Source: an uncultured Collinsella sp.
GTDB taxonomy: Bacteria; Actinomycetota; Coriobacteriia; Coriobacteriales; Coriobacteriaceae
Assembly (NCBI GenBank): GCA_959019945.1
Contig: CAUEQD010000011.1
Coordinates: 1 to 59,746 of the forward strand
DNA length: 59,746 bases
Reading direction: 5' to 3'
Of this stretch, positions 1 through 8,491 are shown piece after piece (the first letter of the stretch is position 1; every line of letters begins with the position of its first letter). Position numbers and translations under genes: made by a program. A model generated the notes under the pieces. That model made no database searches and was not told the DNA's origin. It saw only the letters and a list, made by a program, of their open reading frames with translations.

Positions 1-46
1 TGCAATTACAAAAAGATGATTGGGCAAGATGTCAATCATTGTCTAA

Positions 47-307
47 CAGAGCCTTACCGTTTACGGCAACGAGTGGTACCGGGACGGCGACTGGGCTCCC
101 TACGTTATGAGTACCGTGGTCTTTGGCCGTTGTCGCCTGGCAAATGACACCCCCGCGTTTATCGAGGACAAAGTCCGCCAGCTCGCGCTTAAGTACTACC
201 CTTCTGCCGAGGAAGTCGAAGAGGAAATCGCCAAGGACATTGAGGGCGTCCAGCTTTACGAGATTTCGATTGAGCATCTCTGCGGTAAGCAGATTCAGGA
301 AAAGTAA
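47..307 (+). pseudogene. C-terminal fragment of a PPOX/NimA-like flavin-binding protein
   Basis: The frame is open from a TAA at 44-46 to the stop at 305-307 and reads like the C-terminal half of pyridoxamine 5'-phosphate oxidase-like proteins of the NimA (5-nitroimidazole resistance) group: a WYRDGDWAPYVMSTVVFGR strand pair, then a helix ending in EHLCGKQ, the usual family tail. Family members are about 150-160 aa, so roughly the first half is missing. The first 45 bases are AT-rich and stop-containing in this frame, unlike the coding sequence after them. Either the gene is truncated by a rearrangement or the window begins at an assembly edge. An ATG at 107 is internal to the conserved region and is unlikely to be the real start. 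The family assignment is by recognised pattern only. Confidence 0.5.
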
Positions 308-335
308 GCCTCAAGAGCAGACGTCACAAATAGCA

Positions 336-375
336 ATATGGCCCGGTTCCAACCCACCTTGGAACCGGGCCATAT
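336..375. terminator. Bidirectional intrinsic terminator
   Basis: A perfect 17-bp inverted repeat (arms 336-352 and 359-375, loop CCCACC) sits between the convergent PPOX fragment and the histidine kinase, 3 bp from the kinase stop codon. It can serve both strands. Confidence 0.8.
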
Positions 376-377
376 GC

Positions 378-2570
378 TTATAAAGCGTCGGTGGCGATGT
401 GCGCAAGCGCCTCGACGAGCTCCTGCGAGCTCACAGGCTTGCTCAGGTGCGCGTTCATGCCCGCCTCACGCGAAAGCCTGCGGTCGTCGGCAAAGGCGTT
501 GGCGCTTACAGCGATAATCGGCGTGATCGCGGCATCCTCGCGATTGAGCGCTCGAATCCGACGCGTGGCCTCAAGGCCATCGATACCGGGCATCATGATG
601 TCCATCAACACCACGTCGTACTCGTGCGGCGCGCTCGCGGCAAACATCTCGACGGCAGACTCGCCATCCTTAGCATGCGTCACGACGGCGCCGGCGCGGG
701 CGAGCGTAAACTGTGCAATCTCGGCATTCAGGTCGTTATCCTCTACGAGCAACACGCGCAAGCCCTGGAGCGCATCGCCGTCACCCGCATTCACGCGCAC
801 TGCCTGAGGAATCTCGGAGCGCTTGCACTTCTCAAACGGCAGGCGGATGGTAAACGTCGTCCCCTGCCCCAAGGTGCTCGTAAAGCTCATGGATCCGCCC
901 ATAAGCTCGACCAACTGTTTTGCGATAGGCGCGCCCAGGCCAGTTCCCGATGAAGCGCCTTCCACCTGTTGCTCCTCGCGGCAAAACGGCTCGTAGAGGT
1001 GCTGTTGGAACTCCTCGCTCATGCCAATACCGTTGTCGTCGATCGTGTATTCATAGACGGGGACGCCGTCCACCGGCTCCACCTCGCGGCACACCAGGCG
1101 AACATAGCCGCCCTGGCGGTTGTACTTAACGGCATTGCCGGCGATATTGACCAGCAAACGCTTAAGATGCGTCACACTTACTCGGGCATAGGGATGGTCC
1201 AGGGCCTGCTGGTCGCAGATGATGGTTACCAAACGCTCATCTGCCTGACGCTCCAGAATATCGCGCACCTCGTGGTTGAGGGTCACCAAATTTGTGGGAA
1301 CAAGCTCCAGATCGACCTGGCCGCTCTCCAGGCGACTCATATCGAGCGCCTCATTCGCAAGGTCGAGCAGCAGTCCCGATGCCGTCCAGATCTTTGAGCG
1401 GCACTCGGCCTGCTTTTGCAGATCGTCCGCATTGGCATCGCCGACCTCAACCATACCGCGAATGCCGTTGATGGGCGTACGCAGATCGTGGCTCATGCGA
1501 CGCAGAAACTCCGTCTTTGCCGAGTTGGCAGACGAGGCCTCACGCGCCGCCTTTGCCAGCTTGTCGCCATAGTCGCGCTCCTGCTGCAGCAAGTCCGTCA
1601 AACGTCGACGATCAGCGCGGCGACGCACCATCACAACAGTGGCTACAACACCGCTGTAGAGCACCAGCACGCCGGCAGCGACAGCCGCGACGACCTCAAA
1701 GTAGCGCTGCGCCGAGGCATAGGTGTACACGTAGAATTTTTGCGCTTTGCCGTATGTGCCCAAATACCACTCGCCGTTGACGTTGACCAGTCGGACTTTG
1801 CCGGGCAGGCATCGATCCTTAATTTCGTCGACAATGATGGCGTCCGTCGCGGGCAGGTCGAACACGCCCAATACGGTGGGTTCGACGGCATTGGTCGCAA
1901 CGACCTTGCCATCGTTTTCGATCACGATATTGCCGCTATCGATGGTTTCATAGCCATCAAGCAGGCTCTGCAGTTTGAGTGTATTGCTTGCAACTGCCTT
2001 CGCGCTCTGATGCCTTACCGCGATAACGATGCCCTCGCCATCCTGCCGGGTTACGCAGCCAATGTCTGCGACCGAATCATCCGCAAGCGTAATGCGGGCG
2101 GTATAGGACTTAAGCGGATGGGTTGCCACCTCCAGCACGGGCGTCTCTTTGAGATACGTAGCAAGCGACTCGTAGCCCACGTCATCCGTCGAGGACTCGG
2201 ACACCAAATTGCCCGATGCGTCCGTCACGATCAGTGCGCTCACGTTGAACTGGTCAGCATATTGCTCCAGCGCGGCGTTATCCACCGAGCCGTCGCGCTT
2301 TATATCGCGCGCTACCTCTCCGGCAATCTCCATCACACGAATCAGGTTTTTGGTCGCATAGGCGCTGTTAAACGCATCGTAGGAAAGGCTCTGGGTCGCC
2401 ACGTAATCGACAACATCGGCAAAGCGCTGCTCGGCCTGGGCCGTGGTGTAGCCGTAGCTCATCATGCCGGCGACAACCGAGAGCGCTATACCCACCAAGG
2501 CGGCAAGGAGCCATACCCGAGTCGAATGATTGCCGCGCTCCTCTACGGCGTGGTCGGGCGCATCGATCAC
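378..2570 (-). CDS. Hybrid sensor histidine kinase / response regulator
   Basis: 730 aa membrane sensor kinase. Residues 18-40 and about 293-316 are membrane segments enclosing a roughly 250-aa extracytoplasmic sensor region of dCache-like size. A HisKA domain follows with the phospho-acceptor His361 in MSHDLRTPINGI, then an HATPase with the N box around Asn479 and the DNGIGM and GTGLG motifs. The C-terminal receiver (about 605-725) carries the phosphorylatable Asp657 in VVLMDIMMPG and the conserved Lys of SKPVS. No separate output domain is present, so phosphate is probably passed to another protein or used to tune the kinase. Its ATG overlaps the stop of the solute-binding lipoprotein by 4 nt (ATGA), which suggests that the binding protein and kinase work as a ligand-sensing pair. 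Confidence 0.9.
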   Translation of the reverse strand: MIDAPDHAVEERGNHSTRVWLLAALVGIALSVVAGMMSYGYTTAQAEQRFADVVDYVATQSLSYDAFNSAYATKNLIRVMEIAGEVARDIKRDGSVDNAALEQYADQFNVSALIVTDASGNLVSESSTDDVGYESLATYLKETPVLEVATHPLKSYTARITLADDSVADIGCVTRQDGEGIVIAVRHQSAKAVASNTLKLQSLLDGYETIDSGNIVIENDGKVVATNAVEPTVLGVFDLPATDAIIVDEIKDRCLPGKVRLVNVNGEWYLGTYGKAQKFYVYTYASAQRYFEVVAAVAAGVLVLYSGVVATVVMVRRRADRRRLTDLLQQERDYGDKLAKAAREASSANSAKTEFLRRMSHDLRTPINGIRGMVEVGDANADDLQKQAECRSKIWTASGLLLDLANEALDMSRLESGQVDLELVPTNLVTLNHEVRDILERQADERLVTIICDQQALDHPYARVSVTHLKRLLVNIAGNAVKYNRQGGYVRLVCREVEPVDGVPVYEYTIDDNGIGMSEEFQQHLYEPFCREEQQVEGASSGTGLGAPIAKQLVELMGGSMSFTSTLGQGTTFTIRLPFEKCKRSEIPQAVRVNAGDGDALQGLRVLLVEDNDLNAEIAQFTLARAGAVVTHAKDGESAVEMFAASAPHEYDVVLMDIMMPGIDGLEATRRIRALNREDAAITPIIAVSANAFADDRRLSREAGMNAHLSKPVSSQELVEALAHIATDAL

Positions 2571-3436
2571 GACAGGCCCTCCATATTCAAAAATGGTGCA
2601 GGGTCATCAAAGTACTTTGACACCAGGCGCTCCATGGTGCCATCGGCAAGCATTTCTTGGTAGGCATGGGTGAGTTTAACGTCGATACCGCGCGTGTCGT
2701 TGAGATCGAAAGCGGTGCCCAAACCAACCTCCAGCAGCGGCTCGTTCAGAATGCGATACGTCACGCCATAGTCTTTTTCATAGGTGAGCAGCGAGGACTC
2801 ATGTGCGGCGATAGCGTCGACCAGGCCCTCGACGAGCGCCGGGTTCAGGTATGAGCGGTCCGAGAAGCTGTAGAGCTCCTTGATTTGCGGAACCTTTTCA
2901 TTTGTATGATTGAGCAAAATGCCCTCGGGCTTGGTGGTGGACTGCACCCCCACGACCCTGCCCTCAAGATCGGCGAGCGTGTAGATGTCGCTTTCGGGAT
3001 TGACCGCGACCACCTGGCGGCTCGCAAGGTACGGGCCGGCCCAACGATATTCGCTTTCGCGACCCGTCATGCTAAAGCTGCCCATGACGCAATCGAGCTC
3101 GCCGCTTGCCAGCAGCTCTTTCTTCTTTTCCCAGTCGATCAGCTGGTATTTTGGCTTGTAACCAATGCGGGCCAAAGCCTCGGTCAATATCTCGACATCC
3201 AGGCCAACGATATCGCCATACTCGTCGGTATACACAAACGGTGGGTAGAGGTCGCTGCCGACGTCGAGCGTCTTAAGGTCGTCGTCTTTGACCTGAGAGG
3301 CATCCAGGCCTTTTGATGCAGACGCCGAGGCCTCGTCATTCGACCCAGAACAGCCAGCTATCGCTACGACAAAAGCACTCGCCACTACAAGCGCAACAAA
3401 CAACGATATGGCAACCGAGCGGCGAGGTCTTCTCAT
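2567..3436 (-). CDS. Extracellular solute-binding lipoprotein (SBP_bac_3 type)
   Basis: 289 aa. The N-terminus is a lipoprotein signal: Arg-rich start, hydrophobic core, lipobox VAIAGC with the lipidated Cys near residue 29, then a Ser/Ala/Glu linker. The rest matches the polar amino-acid binding fold: LDVGSDLYPPFVYTDEYG at the start of lobe 1, GLDVEILTEALARIGYK, and a second lobe with GRVVGVQ. No ABC permease or ATPase is adjacent. Instead its stop overlaps the start of the hybrid kinase, so it may act as a receptor subunit that presents ligand to that kinase rather than as a transporter component. The ligand cannot be read from sequence. Confidence 0.85.
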   Translation of the reverse strand: MRRPRRSVAISLFVALVVASAFVVAIAGCSGSNDEASASASKGLDASQVKDDDLKTLDVGSDLYPPFVYTDEYGDIVGLDVEILTEALARIGYKPKYQLIDWEKKKELLASGELDCVMGSFSMTGRESEYRWAGPYLASRQVVAVNPESDIYTLADLEGRVVGVQSTTKPEGILLNHTNEKVPQIKELYSFSDRSYLNPALVEGLVDAIAAHESSLLTYEKDYGVTYRILNEPLLEVGLGTAFDLNDTRGIDVKLTHAYQEMLADGTMERLVSKYFDDPAPFLNMEGLS

Positions 3437-3530
3437 CGAGCTCCAGACGATCCTGCTTACAGACTGAAATGGTTAAAAATAATAGCAAATGAAACCACTC
3501 GAGCGCCCAATGGTTACAGACGCTTTACCC

Positions 3531-3568
3531 TGCGGGGCCTTCTAGCCGACTTGGCAGAAGGCCCCGCA
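3531..3568 (-). terminator. Terminator after the MalY-type gene
   Basis: Perfect 13-bp inverted repeat (3531-3543 and 3556-3568; TGCGGGGCCTTCT and its complement) just downstream of the minus-strand gene ending at 3581. There is no strong U-tract. Confidence 0.6.
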
Positions 3569-3580
3569 TGCAGCGCGCAC

Positions 3581-4795
3581 TTACCGTGCATTAAAAACGT
3601 AGCGGTCCAGGCGGTCGCACGCTTCCCTCACGCGCGAAAGCGGCAGCGCCAGATTCACGCGAATGTGGCAGGGCCCGTGGAACGGGCGGCCGTCCTGATA
3701 CCCCACGCCCACGCGCGCCCCCTCGTCGAGCAACCACTGAATATCGCGGCCATGCTCGCGGCACCACTCGGTGCAGTCCAGAAACACCATGTACGTGCCC
3801 TGCGGACGCGAATAGGACACGCCCTCAAAATGCTCGTCCACGTAATTGCAGAAGTACTCGATGTTGCCGGCAAGCACCTGGTTGAGCTCGTCCACCCACT
3901 CGTAGCCCTGCGGCTGATAGGCACCAATAAGCGCATGCATGGAGAGGACATTCATCTCGTTGTAGTGAGTCTTGTCGGACACGGCGCACATGCGGTCACG
4001 CAGCGTCTCGTTGTAGACAATGTGGTAGCTGCCGACCAGGCCCGCCAGGTTGAACGTCTTGCTGGGCGCATAGAGGGCAACCGTACGCATGCGGGCATCC
4101 TCGCTCACCGACTGCGTCGGGATATGCTTGTGCCCCGGCAGGATGATATCGGACCAAATCTCGTCCGAGATCACCACGCAATCGTGCTGGCGATAGATGT
4201 CCATGGCGCGCTCGATCTCGTCGCGCTCCCATACGCGGCCGCAGGGATTGTGCGGCGAGCAGAACACCGCGGCATGGATGTGGTTTTGGGCGAGCTTGTG
4301 CTCCATGTCCTCAAAGTCCATACGCCACACGCCCTGGTCGTCGAGCTTAAGCGGGCTGTGGACAATGCGATAGCCCGCGGCCTCGATGGACTTGGTAAAG
4401 CCGATGTAGGTAGGGCTGTGGACCAGCACCGCATCGCCTGGCTGGACATACGCGCGCAGCGTCGACACGACACCGCCCAGCACGCCGTTTTCGTAGCCGA
4501 TATGCTCCGGCGCCAAGCCCTCAACGCCGTTGCGACGGCTCTGCCATTCGATGATGTGGTCGAAGTACTCGGGACGCGGATTGAAGTAGCCAAACATGGG
4601 GTGCTGAGCGCGCTTGATGATGTACTCCTGAACCGTGGGCACCGTAGCAAAATTCATGTCGGCCACCCACATGGGAATGCGGTCGAAGCCCTCGTCTGGT
4701 GCGTTCGGAGCCATACCGGGGATCTCGCCCCAAGAGTCAACGGCGATGGAGTCCATGCCGTGGCGGTCGATAAGCGAGCTAAAGTCGTATTTCAT
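3581..4795 (-). CDS. MalY/PatB-type PLP-dependent C-S lyase or aminotransferase
   Basis: 404 aa from the chosen ATG at 4795. The reading frame extends to 4864, but the downstream ATG has a good GGGAG site 7 nt ahead and begins MKYDF, where MalY/PatB proteins normally begin. This is a fold-type I PLP enzyme: PMWVADMNF near the N-terminus, YENGVLGGV and SPTYIGF for cofactor contacts, CSPHNPCGRVW, SDEIWSDI with the Asp that pairs with the pyridine nitrogen, and the Schiff-base lysine in APSKTFNLAGL. Family members cleave cystathionine or cysteine to pyruvate, ammonia and a thiol, and some modulate maltose regulators. The substrate is not determinable here. It is transcribed alone. Confidence 0.88.
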   Translation of the reverse strand: MKYDFSSLIDRHGMDSIAVDSWGEIPGMAPNAPDEGFDRIPMWVADMNFATVPTVQEYIIKRAQHPMFGYFNPRPEYFDHIIEWQSRRNGVEGLAPEHIGYENGVLGGVVSTLRAYVQPGDAVLVHSPTYIGFTKSIEAAGYRIVHSPLKLDDQGVWRMDFEDMEHKLAQNHIHAAVFCSPHNPCGRVWERDEIERAMDIYRQHDCVVISDEIWSDIILPGHKHIPTQSVSEDARMRTVALYAPSKTFNLAGLVGSYHIVYNETLRDRMCAVSDKTHYNEMNVLSMHALIGAYQPQGYEWVDELNQVLAGNIEYFCNYVDEHFEGVSYSRPQGTYMVFLDCTEWCREHGRDIQWLLDEGARVGVGYQDGRPFHGPCHIRVNLALPLSRVREACDRLDRYVFNAR

Positions 4796-4906
4796 GCTGA
4801 GCTCCCGTGCAAAGTGATTGTTTTGGTAGGCGTTATTGTCCACCAGCACGGGCGATTTTGACATGGGGTTTGGCGCTTAATTTGACGGGTGCGGACGGAC
4901 GGCTGG

Positions 4907-5644
4907 TTAGTCTTGCGCGTCGTTGACGGCGATTACGGTTAGCTGGGTTTTATCGACCGAAAAAGATATGTCGAGCCCGGCGAAGGCCAGATGATAGACG
5001 CGGTTTGGCTCGTGCTTGCTGCCCGCGCGGCGCGGATCTTGGCGAAGAACCTCAACCAAACCGGGGAGCTTTGCGGGCGGGACCATATCCTGCAGCACTT
5101 GCGGGAACTCAACATCGAGCTCTTGCCACGGAGCACCCTCAATCCAGCCGCCGGTCGCATCCGGGTGGCAGTCGGCAAACGGGATGTAGGGCTTGATATC
5201 GTAGATGGGCGTGCCGTCGCGCAGATCGGCCCCCAGCACATGGATGATGGGGCCGTCGTCGGTAAGCTCCACGCGGTCGAGCTTAACGCAGGTGAGCCCG
5301 ATGGGATTAGGGCGAAACGGACTGCGCGTGGCAAAGACACCCACGCGCTCGGCTCCGCCCAGACGCGGCGGGCGCACGGTCTTCGACCACTTGACGTTGG
5401 CGCCAGACCTGTCCTGCGACTTGGCATCGGCAGCTATGTCGTTTGCCGTGCCGCCGGGCGTTCCGTTTTCGAAGCGCCACAACAGCCATAGGTGAGAGAA
5501 GGAGTCCAGGCCCTCAACCGCTGCATTGGAGGCAAATTCCGGCTCAAAGACGATGTGTCCCTGCAGATGAGGCGCCAAAAAGCTGTTGCGCGGAATGCCG
5601 AACTTCTGCGGCAGGTCGGTATGTATGTGTGCGATAGGTTCCAT
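4907..5644 (-). CDS. trmO: TrmO-family tRNA m6t6A37 methyltransferase
   Basis: 245 aa from the ATG at 5644; the frame extends to 5737 with an alternative ATG at 5653. Neither has a convincing ribosome site, so the start is chosen by homology: TrmO proteins begin a few residues before the PIAHI strand. The beta-barrel TsaA/TrmO core is clear: IPRNSFLAPHLQGHIVFEP, then FSHLWLLWRF, the FATRSPFRPNPIGLT motif that binds S-adenosylmethionine, and DGTPIYDIKPYIPFAD. The enzyme N6-methylates threonylcarbamoyl-adenosine 37 in tRNA-Thr. The C-terminal domain with EPNRVYHLAF is also typical. It shares no operon with its neighbours. Confidence 0.85.
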   Translation of the reverse strand: MEPIAHIHTDLPQKFGIPRNSFLAPHLQGHIVFEPEFASNAAVEGLDSFSHLWLLWRFENGTPGGTANDIAADAKSQDRSGANVKWSKTVRPPRLGGAERVGVFATRSPFRPNPIGLTCVKLDRVELTDDGPIIHVLGADLRDGTPIYDIKPYIPFADCHPDATGGWIEGAPWQELDVEFPQVLQDMVPPAKLPGLVEVLRQDPRRAGSKHEPNRVYHLAFAGLDISFSVDKTQLTVIAVNDAQD

Positions 5645-5784
5645 GCCGGTCATTGTACGGCATGGAGGTGTGGGGCGTTGCGCGCAATTCTTCGCCGCGG
5701 TCCCCGTCGTGCAACCAACGGTTGCTTGGAAGGGCACCTGCGGCCGCTTATGCTTAAGCCATCAACCAGCAGAAAGGAGCCGCT

Positions 5785-6612
5785 ATGGCCTTTGCAGAAA
5801 AGCTCATCGCCGTCCGTCGCGCCCAGCACCTTACCCAGGAGCAGCTCGCCGCCAAGCTCTTCGTCACACGCCAAGCTGTCAGCCGTTGGGAGCGTGGCGA
5901 GGTCACACCGGGCATCGACATGATGAAGCTCATCGCCGCCGTGACTGGCGAGCCTCTGTCTCATCTGCTCGAAATGCCCGAGCACTATTGTCAGAGCTGC
6001 GGCATGATACTCACGCCCGACGACTGCGGCACCGATGCCACGGGTGCCACGACCGACCATTACTGCAAGTGGTGCTACGACCGCGGCAAGTACACCTACG
6101 ACACCACCATGGAGGCGATGATTGAAGATTGCGCCCCGCGGCTGGCGCAAAACACCGGCATGTCGCTCGACGAAGCCGTCTCGCTCATGGGTGCCGTCCT
6201 GCCGCAACTGGAGCGCTGGCGCACCGTACAGGAAAACGAGGAGCGCTACGGCGCCGAAGCGCGGGCGCGCTATGGCGATGAGGCTATCGATGCAGCAAAC
6301 GAAACGTTACTGGACATGGATCCTCAGACATGGACCGACATAAAGGAACTTGAACGCGCTATTCTGGGCCAGCTTTCGATTGCCATAGGCGACGGCGATG
6401 CGGATGGAAGCGAGGCTCGCAAGCTTGTCGCGATGCACCGTCGATGGATTGGCCTTAATTGGGGACACGAGCCCAAAGACGAAGCGTACCTGGGCCTCGC
6501 CCACGGTTATCTTGCCGACCAGCGCTTTATCGACTACTACGACAAGGCCTGCGGCACCGGAGCCACGGCGTTTCTGGTCCAGGCGATCGAGTCGTCGTTG
6601 GCGCACGCATAG
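5785..6612 (+). CDS. XRE regulator fused to a zinc ribbon and TipAS-like ligand domain
   Basis: 275 aa with a strong AAAGGAG site ahead of the ATG. Residues 1-65 are an XRE helix-turn-helix (LTQEQLAAKLFVTRQAVSRW). A four-cysteine ribbon follows (CQSCG about 72, CKWCY about 98) of the putative zinc-ribbon type often attached to XRE regulators. The C-terminal 130 residues match the TipAS antibiotic-recognition fold: DEAIDAANETLL, RKLVAMHRRWIGLNW, and YLADQRFIDYYDKACGTGA. TipAS domains bind thiopeptides and other multidrug ligands and trigger transcription when fused to MerR proteins; here the DNA-binding part is XRE instead. It may respond to an antimicrobial or redox-active ligand. The glutaredoxin gene lies 51 nt downstream in the same direction. 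Confidence 0.85.
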   Translation: MAFAEKLIAVRRAQHLTQEQLAAKLFVTRQAVSRWERGEVTPGIDMMKLIAAVTGEPLSHLLEMPEHYCQSCGMILTPDDCGTDATGATTDHYCKWCYDRGKYTYDTTMEAMIEDCAPRLAQNTGMSLDEAVSLMGAVLPQLERWRTVQENEERYGAEARARYGDEAIDAANETLLDMDPQTWTDIKELERAILGQLSIAIGDGDADGSEARKLVAMHRRWIGLNWGHEPKDEAYLGLAHGYLADQRFIDYYDKACGTGATAFLVQAIESSLAHA

Positions 6613-6663
6613 ACCGCGGCAGCTTTGGGTATTTCAATCAAAACCTCAACCGATTGGAGACCC

Positions 6664-6909
6664 ATGGCTACTGATCATGAGCTCGCGCTCTACGTTATGA
6701 CTGGCTGCCCGTATTGCTTAAAGGTCAAGCGCTTTTTGGCCGATAACGGCGTGACCATTCCCGAGCGCAATATCTCGACCGATACCGAAGCCGAGCAGAC
6801 ACTCATCGCCGTCGGCGGAAAGCGCCAGGTTCCCTGCCTGTTCATTGACGGCAAGCCGCTCTACGAGTCGAACGACATCATCGCGTGGGTGCAGGAGAAC
6901 CTGCTCTAG
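6664..6909 (+). CDS. Glutaredoxin
   Basis: 81 aa from the ATG at 6664, preceded by GGAG; the frame runs further upstream but without a ribosome site. It is a single-domain glutaredoxin with the dithiol motif CPYC at residues 14-17, the cis-Pro in RQVPCLFIDG and the C-terminal SNDIIAWVQENL helix. It reduces disulfides or glutathione-like mixed disulfides. A Coriobacteriia host would probably use another low-molecular-weight thiol or a direct reductase, which is inference. It probably shares a transcript with the XRE-TipAS regulator. Confidence 0.88.
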   Translation: MATDHELALYVMTGCPYCLKVKRFLADNGVTIPERNISTDTEAEQTLIAVGGKRQVPCLFIDGKPLYESNDIIAWVQENLL

Positions 6910-6921
6910 TGCAACACAGCC

Positions 6922-6967
6922 ATTGGGGACGTCCTTAAATGACCAGTCGTTAAAGAACGCCCCCGAT
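6922..6967. terminator. Bidirectional imperfect hairpin terminator
   Basis: Imperfect 22-bp stem (6922-6943 with 6946-6967; 17 of 22 matching, several mismatches tolerated as G-U) between the convergent glutaredoxin and Dus genes. Confidence 0.6.
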
Positions 6968-6973
6968 GACTAG

Positions 6974-7927
6974 TTAGCCGTGGAAGCGAGCTGTGGGTGC
7001 AAGCAGCTGTTCGCGAAAGACGCGCTCGACGGCAGCGCGGTATTCGTCGACCTTTTTGGTCTTGCGTACGATCTTGTGGACGGTAGCGGGATCAGCGAAA
7101 GCGCACTTGGCGTAGAACCACCACTCCTTCATGCGGAAGACCGCATTGCCGCCAATCTCTTCTGCATATGCCGCAAACAGCGTGTCGTGGAAGCGCTGCA
7201 GCTCAGCAGCCGTTGCAGCTGGGCCGCCCTTGACCATGCGAGCCAGCGCGGGGTTCGCGAGCAGGCCACGCCCCAACATCACATGGCGCGTGCCGGGATA
7301 GGCCTCCACCAGCGCGTCCATATCCTCAAGATCAAAAATGTCACCGTTATAGGCCACGGGAAACGGCGCCCGCTCCAACGTCTTGCCGTAAAACTCCTTG
7401 CGCGGCGAGCCCGTATAACGGTCCTTCTGTACGCGCGGATGCACGATCAGCTCTGCCAGCGGCATGCGGCAATACAAATCGAGTACACGCTCGTATTCGT
7501 CGTCGCCCTCCAGCCCCAGCCTGGTCTTTACCGATACCGGCAACGGCGACCGCTCGCACACATCGTTCAAGAACACCTCGAGCTCGTCGAGATTGCGCAA
7601 GAAACCCGAGCCCTTGCCCTTGGCGACAACCGTTCCCGAAGGGCAACCCAAGTTGAGATTGACCTCGCAATAGCCCATGTCGGCGAGCACCTGTGCCGCC
7701 CACACAAACTCGTCCGCGTTCTTGGACATCAGCTGAGGCACCACGTTGAGCCCCTGGTTATTGGCAGGATCGATCTCCTTAAACGCCTTGCCGCCAAAGC
7801 GGTTGCCCACCCGCGGCGGCGGCAAAAACGGCGTGTAATAGCAATCGAGTGCGCCGAAGCACTCCGCATGCACGCGACGGAATACATGCCCGGTAATCCC
7901 CTCCATAGGGGCAAGCGAAAGAATCAT
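6974..7927 (-). CDS. tRNA-dihydrouridine synthase
   Basis: 317 aa FMN-dependent TIM barrel of the Dus family, which reduces uridines in tRNA D-loops. Visible signatures are the N-terminal APMEGITG strand, NLNLGCPSG with the catalytic Cys that protonates the uracil ring, VKTRLG, LIVHPRVQKDRYTGSP, VAYNGDI and VMLGRGLLANP for phosphate binding. Length and order match bacterial Dus proteins. Which D position it modifies (DusA, B or C type) cannot be decided. It is monocistronic; a GTGACAAAGG-type hairpin at 7952-7980 lies upstream of its start. Confidence 0.9.
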   Translation of the reverse strand: MILSLAPMEGITGHVFRRVHAECFGALDCYYTPFLPPPRVGNRFGGKAFKEIDPANNQGLNVVPQLMSKNADEFVWAAQVLADMGYCEVNLNLGCPSGTVVAKGKGSGFLRNLDELEVFLNDVCERSPLPVSVKTRLGLEGDDEYERVLDLYCRMPLAELIVHPRVQKDRYTGSPRKEFYGKTLERAPFPVAYNGDIFDLEDMDALVEAYPGTRHVMLGRGLLANPALARMVKGGPAATAAELQRFHDTLFAAYAEEIGGNAVFRMKEWWFYAKCAFADPATVHKIVRKTKKVDEYRAAVERVFREQLLAPTARFHG

Positions 7928-8066
7928 CTACTCTTCTCTCATATCAACGGATGTGACAAAGGAACCGCCCCCTTGTTACATGCATTATGCCTTGTGCTTC
8001 AGATGATTCACAAGGCAGAGGTAGCTGCTTGACGATAATCACCCTTCCATCCGTCGCCTTACGCAA

Positions 8067-8248
8067 CGAAGGTGAATGCTTTTCCGCGAAGTGAACGGGT
8101 GAAATCGGACCCTCGATGCATCGACACTTTGGGAAGGCCAATTCCTGCGGTTTTATCACTCAAATCCTGCGGTTTTAGCGTCGAAAAACGTGGGTGCTTC
8201 AGGGGTCCAAATTAGGTCGTTCACTTCTCGGGAAACCATTCACCTTCG
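8067..8248. repeat. MITE-like intergenic element with 31-bp terminal inverted repeats
   Basis: The ends 8067-8097 and 8218-8248 are inverted repeats matching at 28 of 31 positions, both beginning CGAAGGTGAAT. The 120-bp interior contains no gene but has the sequence TCCTGCGGTTTTA twice, 22 bp apart. This explains most of the gap between Dus and the MgtA-linked micro-gene. Confidence 0.6.
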
Positions 8249-8269
8249 ATTTACTGGTGCTTATAAACA

Positions 8270-8302
8270 GCGAGGGGGTCGCCCGGCAGGCGGCCCCCTC
8301 GC
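8270..8302 (-). terminator. Terminator of the mgtA operon
   Basis: Stem GCGAGGGGGTCGCC with GGCGGCCCCCTCGC (one wobble pair), 4 bp beyond the stop codon of the 51-aa protein. Confidence 0.75.
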
Positions 8303-8305
8303 TTG

Positions 8306-8461
8306 TTATTCATCCCTCGGCAGCGGTTTCATGCTCCAAAAGACAACGTTCATAATCACGACAACCACCAACACCACGCCGTTGGCCACCCAAAAGCCCA
8401 TGTTAAGGCCGAGCCACTCCGTGGTGCCAAACAAGTCCATCCAAATCTGCGTCCAGTTCAT
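8306..8461 (-). CDS. 51-aa membrane micro-protein downstream of mgtA
   Basis: The ATG at 8461 is preceded by AAAGGAG at ideal spacing and the frame closes with TAA at 8306. The product begins MNWTQIWMDLFGTTEWLGLN, has one strongly hydrophobic segment (GFWVANGVVLVVVVIMNVVF, about residues 22-41) and a short basic-acidic tail ending KPLPRDE. The N-terminal half looks amphipathic and aromatic-rich. It lies 30 bp after mgtA, before the shared terminator. In enterobacteria, one-helix proteins such as MgtR and MgtS bind MgtA and control its stability. This protein is not an obvious homologue, but position and architecture suggest an MgtA partner. Confidence 0.7.
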   Translation of the reverse strand: MNWTQIWMDLFGTTEWLGLNMGFWVANGVVLVVVVIMNVVFWSMKPLPRDE

Positions 8462-8491
8462 GCAAACGCTCCTTTCTGCATCAATCCCCCA

